A stretch of DNA of 64,000 nt from Zeus faber. Its lineage: Eukaryota; Chordata; Actinopteri; Zeiformes; Zeidae. A program made the position numbers and the translations under genes. The notes beneath the pieces are model-generated. The model was given only the letters and a program-made list of their open reading frames with translations, searched no databases and was not told the origin of the DNA. Numbering within the stretch: the first letter of the stretch is position 1; each line of letters starts with the position of its first letter. The DNA is taken from the NCBI GenBank assembly GCA_960531495.1, contig OY482850.1, forward strand, positions 405,343 to 469,342, in the 5' to 3' direction. This document shows positions 35,598 to 46,890 of this stretch, in pieces.

Positions 35598-36122
35598 CTT
35601 TTTTATTTATTTACTTTTTTCTTTAATCTTCATGCCATTGCATCTAGGACAAATAGTCTGCAAGTGGAGTTCAAGATCTCAACCTACAATGCAACTCTTT
35701 ATTAATTCTTAAATAATCAAGGACTGCTGCAATAACCCTGTCCTGTGGATGACCTGTAGAATGACAAGAGCACAGTTTTTGGTTATAGAGAACCACCACC
35801 AACCCCCCTCTTTGGAGAACTATTTATCATGTTTGGGTATATAAACCACTGATCACTACTCCAAGAGGGGGAGAATCACCACAGGTGAGACAAATAAACA
35901 TAGAAACAAACAACATTTACATAAAAACATAAACATTGGATGACATGTACTGAAAAACAGTTAATTAGGTCCAGGAAAACTGGAACTACAACTTGTCACG
36001 GGGCCTCTTCCTGTCATAGTTATAGCAGTAAACGAGGGAGGAAAGGAGAGGAATGCAACCAGGAGGGTGCTGGGGTGTGGGGGTGAGTGCGTGTGTGTGT
36101 GTGATGGGACCACCTGTATGTG

Positions 36123-36219
<97 letters not shown>

Positions 36220-36645
36220 TGTCCACCAGTGAGTGTACATGATTTATCTCCATTGGTATTGGGGTAGAAGGTCGGTATTCTGTCGCCTTGTAGACACCCT
36301 ACGGCTGCAGGAAAGCCCCAAGCACCCTGCTCTGCGGCCACAGAAGTCCCCCGGGCCCCCAGTGAAGCCAGAGGGCCGTGGAACAACTCCCACACCCAGC
36401 CCCATTACCTAGTCCCAGGGAGCACGAGGAAAACCCGCACCCCAGGGGCACACACATATCCCGGCCCCACGGCGACAGACTGACACCCCGCCCGGACCGC
36501 CCGCCCCACAGGCAAGCCGGCCGGACACCCATGCCCGCCCACGGGGAAGGCCCCGGGGAAGGGGAAGGCCCGCCCCACTGCAGCCGACCAGACGCCCCAC
36601 CGGGCGTGAGAGCCAAGTGCCCATACACGTAGCAGAGTGTGCTCT
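35598..36645 (-). mobile_element. Antisense L1 3' end inserted in the L1 ORF2 (copy b)
   Basis: Starts with a T-rich run (the poly-A tail of a minus-strand copy), followed by the inverted 3' UTR (GACTATTTGTCC- and AATAACCCTGTCCTGTGG-type blocks), a (GT)n tract and the inverted GC-rich UTR, ending near AGCAGAGTGTGCTC. The host L1 resumes at GAATTCTATAAAC. A target duplication could not be read with certainty. Confidence 0.8.
36117..36216. repeat. (GT)n microsatellite in antisense L1 UTR
   Basis: About 49 GT units with one GCGT interruption. Confidence 0.97.
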
Positions 36646-37379
36646 ACTCTGTGGAATTCTATAAACACTCCTGGCCACTTATATCCCCATTATTCATCAG
36701 AATGGTTATAGAGATTAAGTTAACCTCCACCATGCCTTCGCACATAAATACTGCTCTCATTTAGATTTTGCTCAAAACCCAAAATGGACCCAACACTCAC
36801 CTCTAGTTATAGACCCATAGGCCTAATAAATTTTGATTTAAAGATTATTAGTAAAACACTAACCAACAGAATTTAAAAAGTAATTCCATTCATAATTTTG
36901 CCCAGATCAAACAGTCTTTGTCAAGGGCAGACACTCATCCAGCAATATGCGCAGTTTATTCAGTCTGATCAGCATATCTCAAAGGAACAATTTAAATACT
37001 GTTATTGCCTCTTAACATGCCGAAAAAGCATTTTACAGAGTAAATTGGACATATCTCTTTTCAACCCTCAACAAATCTGGCTTTGGAGAGTCCCTCATTA
37101 AATGGATCAGAATCCTGTACAACTCACCCACGGCTTCTGTCATCACCAATGGTTACACTTCACCGCGCTTCACATTACAAAACGGCACAAGACAAGGACG
37201 TCCACTCTCCCCATTAATATATTCGCCATCTTTATTGAACCCCTCGCGGCAGCCATCCATAAAAACAGCAATATAATTGGCCTACAAACCGGAAACTCTG
37301 TTCACGAAATTTTGAGTTTGTATGCAGACAATATTTTATTGGACTTACGGAATCCAATATCATCACTACCGGAGGTGTT

Positions 37380-37421
37380 TTTTTTTTGTTTTTTTTTACC
37401 TGTGCTGTCAGCATGCTGAGC

Positions 37422-37488
<67 letters not shown>

Positions 37489-39055
37489 TGTCCACCGGTG
37501 AGTGTACATGACTTATCCCCATTGGTACTGGTGTAGAAGGTCGGTATTATGCTGCGGCGCCTTCAAGCAGCAGAAAGGGCCCCGAAACCCCCCAAATTCC
37601 GCAGCCTTGTAGACACACTACGGCTGCAGGAAAGCCCTGAGTACCCTGCCCTGCTACCACAGAAGACCCCCGGGGCCCCAGAGAAGCCAGAGGGCTGTGG
37701 AGCAACCCCCACGCCCAACCCCGAGGAGCATTACCCAGTCCCAGGGAGCACAAGGAGATCCCACACCCCAGGGGCGCAAACATACAACCAACCTCCAGGT
37801 GCAGGCACAAGACACAGCTGCCGGCACAGAACCTGGGCCGCAGGCGCAAGGCACGGACCACAGGCCCGGATCCCGGATGCCGGCCCACCGTCCGAGCCGT
37901 CGCCTCGTGCCACCCATCCACGCCCTGCACAAGGGGGAGGCCCGCCCTACCACAGCCGACCACACCCACAAAGGCAAGCAGCCCGCCCAGGGGCCCCGGA
38001 AGGCACCCAATGGCGCTCTCCGCAGCCCCGCCAGGTTGCAGCACATCTAAAGCACACCCGACTGCCCGGCGGTCAACCACGTCCCCACACCAACCCACCA
38101 GCCCCCGGCCACCCCAGAAGATCCCACTACTCAATGTGTGCTGTTGGTAATTGCAGTTAAAATTGCAGGGTTGGGGGTGCGAGTACTTCAGGCAAGTCGA
38201 ACCCAAATCACTCACACCCCTCCTGCCCCACAGACCCTGGTCCGCTGGAGTGTTGTTCGGAGTACAGACAGACCAGAAGTACACTGGGGCAGGAGCGTGA
38301 CAAGCAAGATGGCAGCTGCCCGCCGTATCCCCACCCACATAGCTTGCACCCCGCCCATCCCGCAAGCCCTCAGCCTATTGTGTGGTGTATATATTGAGTA
38401 TGAGTTTTGGCACTGGGAGAGACAGCCAAATCGTGACTGGATCGATCCAGGGGCGCAGCAGGCCGGGGAGCAAACATGTGGACCCCCTCCCGCCCGGACT
38501 CAACAGCGCCCACCTCCCGTACCTGCTGGCAGCCAATCTACAGCGATCCGCCATGCACCTCCGCCAGGCTAGGCAGCTCCGCGGCCCCACCAGGCCCCTG
38601 GTCAGCCCCCAGCCGCCAAGCATGCGGACCATAGAACAGAGGGCGGCAGACCCCCACCCACAGCCCAACCCCCCAGCGGCGAGTGCCCTGCACAACGAGA
38701 GCGCCAGAAGACAGGTACCCCTGCAGCCGGTGTGACGACAGGTGACCGCCCCCCACCGAAGGAAGCCAAATGGTGAGCCCCACGCCTTGCACAGCCAGCC
38801 AGGTTCAGGACCATGGTTGACAAGACTAGACGGAATGCCTCACAAGCCCCAGCACGACGAGCCACCCCCCCCACGGGATGCGGAAAGACACACAAGCCCA
38901 GCCTCCCCGCCCATAGTGCGGGCGACCCCAGCGGTGCGCCGACTCGCCAACCACGGGGCCGAGACCCGAACCAGCGACTCACACCCCCCACCTCCAACCC
39001 GAGCCCCAGAACCCACAACCACACCCCCAACCAGCAACCACGCCCAGAACCTACT
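37380..39055 (-). mobile_element. Antisense L1 3' end inserted in the L1 ORF2 (copy c), with TSD
   Basis: A 1676-bp insertion flanked by the 9-bp duplication GGAGGTGTT (37371-37379 and 39056-39064). The host L1 reads on from one to the other (ISSLPEVF, then NLVSKFSAISDYS). It begins with T-runs, TGCTGTCAGCATGC, a (GT)n tract (37425-37484), then the inverted GC-rich UTR. The 272-codon frame across it is non-coding UTR. Confidence 0.88.
37425..37484. repeat. (GT)n microsatellite in antisense L1 UTR
   Basis: About 30 GT units. Confidence 0.97.
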
Positions 39056-40923
39056 GGAGGTGTTCAATCTTGTATCTAAATTCTCAGCTATCTCAGACTA
39101 TTCAATAAATTGGACTAAAACCACGGTCTTACCACTCAGTGGGGAGGACTGGAATGCTGTAACCCAGAAAATTCCCTGAACCATAACAAACGGGCAACAT
39201 TAGATGCCTTGGTATTGATATCGCCATCAATCTGTGAAATTTGTTTACCCTTCACTTTACTCCATTGCTCAAATCCATTGAAGAAGACCGAATTCAATGG
39301 AACAACCTACCCATCTCACTAATTGGTAGGATAACAGCAGTGAAAATGAATATACTACCAAAAATAAACTATACATTTCCAATGACCCCAGACCAACCAA
39401 CAGTACATTGCTTTAATACTTTAGACTCAACAATCAGACACTTTATCTTTGCCGACCATGGAATGGGAAAGAGACCTTGCTGTTTCCACCAATATCAACC
39501 TGTGGAAGCTAATTTGCAACTACACCGTTTCTATGACCCGCAATTCCAAAATGCAACTCATCCAATATAAGATTCTGCACAGAGATCATATCACGGAACA
39601 CAAAATGTTTAAAATGGGTTTTATGGATTAAGACGTTTGCTCTCACTGTTAATATAATAAACCGTTAATACCAGCAATGACTACTTTCATGCCATCTGGT
39701 TCTGCCCACCTATCCTAGCATTCTGGACCAACATCACCAAGAAGCTATCAACCTTTCTGGGTCACAGCATTCCAGTCTCCCCAACTGTATATCTCCCAGG
39801 TGACTGCTCCTCAGTTGACCCACCCCTGAAACACCAACAACCCATTTTGATTGGCTTAACACTTTCCAAGAAAATAATATTGAAAAAACAGAGATTATCT
39901 CACAACATCCCAATGGTTACATTCATTAGTAGAATACATCGAAATGGAAAAGCTATTGGCATCCGTGTGTTGGTTTGAGGCGTGGCTGCCGGTTCGGGGC
40001 TTGGGTTGGGGGCAGAGGGTGCAGGTTAGGGTCTTGGTCAGCGGAATGGTGCGCTAATGTGGTCGAAGTAAACAATAAGCCTAGGGCTTGCGAGAGGGGT
40101 GGTGTGCGAGCGATGTGGGTGGGGATGTGGCGGGTGGCTGCAATCATGCCACGCTCCTGCCACAACGTGCTTCTCGACCATCCCGAAATTTGAATCTCAC
40201 TCATATTAGCCGAGAACTCATACACCCACACACCAATCCTACTCCGAACAACACACACCAGGGTCTGCAGGGCAGGAGGGGTGCGAGTGATTAGGGCTCG
40301 ACTTGCTTGGAGGACTCGCACCCCCACACCCTGCAATTTTAATTACAATTGCCAACAGCACACATTGAGCTGGGGTGAAACTGGAGTTTTCCGGGGTGGC
40401 GGGTCACTGGTGGGTCGATGTGGGGGCTTGGTTGGCCTGCTGGCTGAGCTCCTGCTGCAGACCGTGCCTGGCGCCCCAGGTCCAAGTACTGTGCCTACGG
40501 CTGCGTCTTGTGCCTGCACTTGGGTGTGAGTTGTATGTGTGCGCCCCGTGGTTGCAGGGTCTCCTTGGGCTTCCTTCCTCTGGGCCGGGCATGGGGGTTG
40601 CTCTGCGGGCTTCCTGCTTCTCTGGGGTCCCCGGGGGTCTTCTGTGGCTGCAGTGCGGGATGCTCAGGGCTTTCCTGCAGCCTTGGGGTGTCTATGCGGC
40701 TGCGGTGCAAAGGGGTGGCTTCGGAACACTTTCTGCTGCTTGGAGGCGCCACAACTTAATACCAACCAAGTCCTGTACACTCACTGGTGGACACCTCAAA
40801 CACACACACACCACCAACACTTGCTTTGAACGCACGTTGCATTCCTCTCCTTTCCGCCCTCATTTCCCAATTGCTGTTCCAGTTTACCTGGACCTGATTA
40901 ACTCTGTTTTTTCAATAAATGTT

Positions 40924-41235
40924 TGTGGTGGATGGGATGGCTTGACCAGCCACACCTGACACTAGTTGGTTGGGCTAACGAGCGGCACTGTGGCAGATTC
41001 GCCACCACATGCCATCCAGGTGGCGTTTTCAGGGCCCTTCGGCACAGAGACACAGTCGACGGGGGGTTGTTAACACCAGTTTATTTTAGAGATGAGGCTA
41101 GGTGGAATTAGCCAGGAGCAGCTGGAACATGTCAAGACAGGGCTCCTATCCTGAGTTTGTGTGTGGTTGGGTTTTTAATCTGCCGCTCGTTAGCCCAACC
41201 AACGAGTGGCTGCTCAAGCCATCCCATCCACCACA
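40924..41235. mobile_element. MITE with TGTGGTGGATGG ends and ATGTT target duplication
   Basis: A 312-bp element inserted in the L1 3' UTR. The ends are TGTGGTGGATGGGATGGCTT and its inverse near-match (CAAGCCATCCCATCCACCAC A), with a subterminal GTTGGTTGGGCTAACGAGC inverted pair. The target duplication is ATGTT (40919-40923 and 41236-41240; AATGTT is equally possible). Other L1 copies lack it at this spot (22945, 35935), which confirms the empty site. No coding sequence. A second copy is at 57255-57581. Confidence 0.88.
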
Positions 41236-41639
41236 ATGTTGTCGTCTGATGTTTATGTTTTTCCGTGTACATGTTGTTTGGTTCTATGTTTAATTGTCTC
41301 ACCTGTGGTAATTCTCCCTCTCTTGGAGTAGTGATTAGTTGTTTTTAGACCTAAACATGGTAAAAAAGTTCTCCAAAGAGGGGGATTCTTCACGGCTCTG
41401 TGTAACAAAAAACTGTGCTCTTGCCATCCTACAGGTCCTCTACAGGACAGAGTTATTGCAGCAGTTCTTGATGATTTAAGAATAAATAAAGAGTTGCATT
41501 GCAGGTTGAGAAGTTGAACTCCACTTGCAGACTAACTCTGTCTTAGATGCTATAGCATAGAAATACTCTGTGTTGTATAACTCACATGCTGACAGCACAG
41601 GTTAAAAAAAGGCTTGCATTTTGCCCACATTTTCAATAT

Positions 41640-42206
41640 TTTATTAGCTATTTTCTTCAAATATCAAGATATCACAGGGGCACTTGGTAGACATGTTGCC
41701 ATCAGGTTTTTGTCTGCCTGACAAATTTCAAGTGAATGTATTACTGTGTCATGTTTTTACAGCAAATGTTATGTTTTTGCCAAATTCTTGAAATAGATTG
41801 CCTAATAATTTCGCCAATTTTTGACCAATCCCTTTTTCGCAAACGATATCATGGGTATCCCATGGACCTGCCCTGCAAATTTCGTGTCATTCAGACTTGA
41901 GAAGATTTCTTAAGGGTTTTTACCAAATTAAAATGGCGGAAAAAACTATAAGTGGACCGTATAGGTCCAAATTGCATAAGTGTTCTGAATGTCCAGCTGC
42001 ATATGTGTATCAAGTGTCACTTTTATCAGACAGACGTGGTTACAGTAATGAGCCTTGAATTTGAATGCGTATAATAGTGCACCCTATGGGCCAATCTGCG
42101 CCATTGTTTGTGTCCAGGTTACCAGTGGCCTGGACTATAGGTGTGCCGAAATGGACAAAAAGTTCCCAATGAATGGATGAGTTATTGGACAAAATACAGG
42201 AGGAAA

Positions 42207-42239
<33 letters not shown>

Positions 42240-42920
42240 AACAATAATAATAATAATAATAATAATAATAGTATTAATACGAATTCCAGCAAACACGATA
42301 GGTTTCCCTGCTTTGCAGTGGAACCTCCTACAGTGTGTTACGACTTGCTCGAATGCGGCAAAATAGGGAGGCACACGGCACCGGGTTAGATGTGACCAGA
42401 ATGCGTTTATATTTACAGAAAGAGCAAACGAGATCAAATATCAAACAAGAGCCCCGGCGACGTCAAGCAGGTAGCAGGCAATATACACGGACACACGTGC
42501 GCGCAGTATGCAACCATTACAGAGTAGGGTTACCACGGCTACCGGTATTACACAGTGTTCGGCCATACACCGACTTGCCCACTGCGCCCACCGTGTTTTT
42601 TGGGTTTTTTTTAAATAAAACCCATTTAATTATTTTTTGTGTATCAGCGCCCACGTTCATCAAATAAAAAGCAGCACCGTGCATAACAGGGTTTTTCACT
42701 AATTCCTGCTCCGAATGTGGGCTGGACCCCTAATAATAGGAATTCCAGCAATTACAATTGTTTTTCCCTGCTTGCAGATAAACCCTAATAATAATAATAA
42801 TAATAATAACAATAATAATAATAATAATAGGAATTCCAGCAATTACAATATGTTTCCCTGCTTCGCAGTGGAACCCTAATAACATGAAATATTACACACA
42901 ATTTATTTACAGTTTTGATA
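41640..42920. repeat. Unclassified interspersed repeat with (AAT)n blocks
   Basis: The unit GGAATTCCAGCAATTACAAT, GTTTCCCTGCTTCGCAGT, GGAACCCTAATAA recurs at about 42282, 42740 and 42830, each next to (AAT)/(ATT)n runs (42207-42270, 42780-42828). The left part (41640-42130) resembles a dispersed fish repeat with CAAATTTCGTGTCATTCAGA-type blocks. A 380-bp foreign-looking piece (42325-42700) splits it. Not classified. Confidence 0.6.
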
Positions 42921-44700
42921 ACGGGAAAAGGAGGTTAAGCCATTTTACGCACCTTCCCCTAAGAGACACACCAATAATGGCCAACAGAGTACAAACATTT
43001 TACCAAAAAATTATTCTGGTAAAAGTGAAAGTCACTGATTAGAATACTAATTGAGTAATAGTCTCAAAGTAGCTGATAAGAAGCATGTTACTTCACACTG
43101 AATTTACCTACCACTCAACATGAAGTAATGTAAAATATATAATGCATTTATTCAAATCAACGCATGGATATTAAGATACTATCATTACGCGGCTCAGATG
43201 TTATTCACTCTCAACAGAAAGAAAAAACCTATACTGTAGGTGTTTTCTGTTTAATTAATTTACTGTTGACCTTCTCATCTGAATCTGGGTACGATGGACA
43301 AAAAGTGCATTTCCCCAAAGAAACCGTGCCCATTTAAAAGGTAGGTGTGTGATTGGTGTCTTAAGAGGTTTTCTTTTGCAAGACACAGAAATTTGCGCTA
43401 CTTTCGTCCTCAATCAAACGACTTTCCCCCTGTGACTGAGTGTTCCTTTCTTCTTCCATTTCTCTCTCTTCCTCTGGGTCTATTCCCTCCTACCTTGCTC
43501 CCCCTCCTCTCTTTACTCCCCGTCACTCTCTTCCTCTCTGTCTCTTCCTCCTCCACCCCACCCCCAATAACTCTCCCTTTCTCTTCTCTTAATTTACCCC
43601 CCACCCCACCCTTCTCTCTCTTGTGAGCACAGAAGGCAGTTTATTTCTTAATTAAATGTCCATGATAGCCTGTTGACTGTTTTCCAATTGAGGGATGCCG
43701 ATTCAATACAATTCGAACACTTTGAGTATTCCTTCACAACACGTTATTTTTTAAATGGTAAAAGCAACAAAAAACACATTAATCAAACTTGTCTCACACT
43801 CACTTTTAGTTAGTGTGAGACAGTGCAGTTCAGACTCCATTCAGAGTTTGTTCCTCAAACCACAAGAATATAACTGTTTATTACACTGAATCACATGAAG
43901 TGGACGACTTTTAAGGAAGAGTACGCCAGTATGTTGTGTACCTCATTCTCTACCGGAGACCTAACAAACCATTATCATTGTGAGAATAACATCGAAATAG
44001 CGCGAGATTATAATCATGGTGTAACCTGCAGAGGATTAAGTCAAAACGCTGAGATTAAAGACGAAATGTAGAGATTAACGTAAACAGATTAAGATCAACT
44101 GCGAATAGAGACAAGTTTGTACAGTTTATTCAACTAATGATTAAAATAATATTGTGGCGATGTCAGAACGTGACATAAAGGCATCCTGCTTTGTCTTTAT
44201 TCTCAAAGGAATGTTTTCTTTATTAAAATTTGAATCTCGCAAACGTACTTCGTGTTTCATCTGAGATTGTCGGCTGTTGAAAGAGTCCACATTTCTGGAC
44301 TCTTTATTATTTCGGGTTTAATATCGTAACAGAATGTACAGCATGACAAAAGGACATTGTTTTTACCTGAGGATCCGACTGGTTAACGGGTTTCATATGT
44401 CCAAAGCATCCGACGAACCGCAGACCGGACGAGGGAGACCGTGTCTCTGCACACTGTCGTCCTGGTTTCCCCAGTTTGGCGTGTGGTAAAAAGTTGGGGG
44501 TTGGGGTGGGGGGTACAATCCCGCCTTCTTTACTGTGTTATTTCTCCTCTGTTTCTCTCCTCCCATCTGGGTGGAAGAGGAGTTCAGCCAACGAGAGCAG
44601 CAGGGATTGTAGAGAATTCAACGGTCTGTCAGCGGACCATGGTGCCTAACAAGGACAACTGGTTACGACCACTAGGGGCGCTGAAGCTTGTGGTCCGGAC
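42920..44700. other. Unassigned stretch, including a polypyrimidine tract
   Basis: No gene recognised. 43440-43622 is an almost pure C/T stretch. 44150-44335 starts TGTGGCGATG and ends TATCGTAACA and might be an old LTR, but a second copy is not in the window. Confidence 0.35.
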
Positions 44701-44709
44701 CAGTTGGTG

Positions 44710-45405
44710 CAGGGATCGGGAACCTATGGCTCGCGAGCCAATTCTGTCCACAGGTAAGGGTTTAGGGAGGGAGATGGAGTCTTTCTGGCTGTGCGCCGAT
44801 CCCCTCTGTAAGACAGAAAACATTACGAAAACTCCCTGCCTCGAGTCGGACCAATCAGCTGAACACAAGTGGACAGAAATGGAAAAAAACATCAATATGT
44901 ATGTGACAAATAATCTCTTCAACTTGAACTTAAACCTAAAGACCAGCTGATTCTTAAAACGTCACATACCACACAATGCAGCGTGTGAGTATTGCCGTAT
45001 TGACCATTGTTTGGCTCTACATACGCATGTGAGCAGTATTTCTTGCATCTGAGAAACATTAAGACCAACCTACGCACACGTTTAACTGATGGAAGCCTCA
45101 ACGCCTGCATGAAGCTTAACCTCACTACGTACGAACCAGAATACAGGCCATCAGCAAAACCATGCAGGACTGTTTCTTCTTCTTCTTTCAATATTATTAA
45201 AAAGAATAAAGATACATTTATTATATATAGTGCTTTTTGAAGTACTCAGAGATGTGTTATATGTTAAAAATACATGCCTTACTTAAAAAAATGCACGCAT
45301 TAAGTTGCATTAAATTTTATTAAATATTATATGTCTCACAAGGAAATACATTTAGAAATATTTGGCTTTTATGGCTCTCCCAGCCAAAAAGGTTCCCGAC
45401 CCCTG
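44710..45405 (+). mobile_element. hAT element, internally deleted, with 8-bp TSD
   Basis: Ends CAGGGATCGGGAACCTATGG and (inverted) CAGGGGTCGGGAACCTTTTT, 696 bp long, flanked by AGTTGGTG (44702-44709) and AGTTAGTG (45406-45413), an 8-bp duplication with one later change, as hAT elements make. The remaining coding part (45004-45215, plus strand) is the hAT C-terminal dimerisation region: MFGSTYACEQYFLHLRNIKT, then RTRLTDGSLNACMKLNLTTY. The N-terminal and catalytic parts are gone. Confidence 0.88.
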
Positions 45406-45778
45406 AGTTAGTGAGTCGTTTGTTGAGTGGTCTTTGTGGTCGGTCCGTGGTCTTTGTGGTCGGTCCTTGGTCCTTGTGGTCTGTAGGTACCACATGTGTA
45501 TGGCTGCAGCATAGCACCGTATGTTCGCGTCACAGTCAAATTTAAATGAGCTAATTTTAATTGTGAAATTGTTTGTTTATAGAAAGAGATCTACATCTCA
45601 TACCATGTATATATATATTAACGTAAAAAAAGATTTAATTCTGTATTTAATTATGTGCTCCACATAAATGTTTTATTGCAATCTGGGACTAATATTTATT
45701 AGTAAACAAATATAAATGCCAATATTTACATCAAAAAATACATCTTTCTATAGATATATGTATTTTAATAATACAATA

Positions 45779-45780
<2 letters not shown>

Positions 45781-45842
<62 letters not shown>
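45781..45842. repeat. (AT)n microsatellite
   Basis: About 31 AT units followed by TTTA units. Confidence 0.95.
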
Positions 45843-45844
<2 letters not shown>

Positions 45845-45924
45845 TTATTTATTTTTATTTTACACATATACATTGCTCAGGAAAATTTCTCTGAATATTA
45901 AAGGTTAACTAAACAAGAACTAAG

Positions 45925-46310
45925 CAGAAGTTCCGAACACGGTTTACATCTCGTTTGAACTGTATCAAACTGTAACATCTCGTGGTTCAACTTTTATCCA
46001 AATTCATCCACATATAGAGCAGAATTGAGTGGAAAAACCAACCAAATTGGACTCAAATCACAGACATGGTCGTGACTCACCAACACGCAAAAGTATCTAC
46101 AACAGGGATAAAACTATTTGAAACAGAACAATGACAGAAGCTATGAACACAGTTGACGTCCCATTTGAACTGGTATGTCGCAATCATCTCATGGTTCAAC
46201 TTTCATCCAAATCGATCCCCATATGGAGCACAAATGAGTGAAAAACGGATCAAATTTGACCCACGGTAGCCGGAGGGTCATGCTTCACCGACATGCCAAC
46301 TTTGGAAAAC
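45925..46310. repeat. Two diverged tandem units of about 210 bp
   Basis: Unit 1 from 45925 and unit 2 from 46135 both open with CAGAAG and share (C/T)GAACAC(G/A)GTT, CGTTTGAACTG-type, TGGTTCAACTTT(T/C)ATCCAAAT, CCACATATAGAGCA/CCCCATATGGAGCA and AA(T/A)TGAGTG. They lie just left of the open frame at 46499. Function unknown. Confidence 0.65.
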
Positions 46311-46439
46311 AAATGAAACAAGATGAGATTTACAGTAAGACACTTTATGACATCATCAGACTATGTACTATAAATGTGCAGGTTCTGATCAAGAATGTAC
46401 ATTGACATCGTGTCCAGTGTGTGATCTAGACTCTGTAGT

Positions 46440-46890
46440 GGTTAGAGATTACAAACAAGGTGTGTATGTGTGACCTCTGTGATATGTCTTCTGTCTAAAT
46501 GAATCTCCCAGAGCTGGTCAGGTTTGTTGTAACAGCAGGTTTATTCCACATCTGCATTTTTGACGAAGGACAAAGTAGAATGGTCATCTCTTATGGACAA
46601 ACCGCACATGCTTTGTCTCATGGACAAACCTTTTTAAACCTGAGGATTACCTATGATCCTTTGCAATCACTACGAAATGCAGGTGCAATTTTACAACAGC
46701 AGATGGCATAGTTGTCCCATTTAGGGGGATTTAACTCGAACCTTTTCCACTATGTTACATATGTGTGTGTTTATGTACCTTCTTACCTGGTAGTCTGTGG
46801 AATTGTACAATTTATATTTTATCTCTTTGGTTCCCATTAGATTGCCAGGTTCCTGGAAAAACACGATCCTTTAAATCCCTTTAAATCCTG
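46440..46890 (+). repeat. Duplicated segment, copy 1 (partner 55713-56135)
   Basis: About 420 bp, near 88 % identical by eye to the segment at 55.7 kb, in direct orientation. It holds a 70-codon frame from 46499: MNLPELVRFVVTAGLFHICI, then FDEGQSRMVISYGQTAHALS. The frame opens with a hydrophobic stretch like a signal peptide and lacks any domain I know. In this copy it ends early (TAG near 46709) compared with 106 codons in the other copy. It may be an exon of an unknown gene, a dispersed repeat or a chance frame. Confidence 0.5.

Larger units (their letters stand above)
32115..41612 (+). mobile_element. Decayed L1 retrotransposon with four nested insertions
   Basis: Plus-strand L1 pieces appear in the right order. 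ORF1 is at 32115-32603 and 33788-33960. ORF2 endonuclease is at about 34385-35180 and the ORF2 RT at 35190-35597, 36645-37379 and 39065-39975. A long 3' UTR follows (39976-41612), ending GCTGACAGCACAGGTTAAAA. ORF2 reads LLSQETHLT-like near 34440, KTQFLMKRTRHNYFEFNNKS near 35295, GTRQGRPLSP near 37190, YSINWTKTTVLPLSGE near 39100 and KMNILPKINYTFPM near 39345. It is split by an L2 LINE (32604-33787), two antisense L1 3' ends (35598-36645 and 37380-39055) and a MITE (40924-41235). It has many breaks and is not active. Confidence 0.85.

Noticed and set aside
36378-36632. 84-codon Pro/Arg/His-rich frame
   Set aside because: UTR of the antisense L1 copy; no homology expected.
37547-38365. Open frames of 272 (minus) and 203 (plus) codons
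   Set aside because: They lie in the GC-rich L1 3' UTR copy, where low stop-codon density opens all frames; the composition is Pro/Gly/Arg-rich without domains.
44150-44335. Possible solo LTR (TG...CA, AT-rich end)
   Set aside because: No second copy, target duplication or adjoining internal region could be seen.
44441-44950. 169-codon open frame
   Set aside because: It crosses the left border of the hAT element at 44710 and has no recognisable domain.
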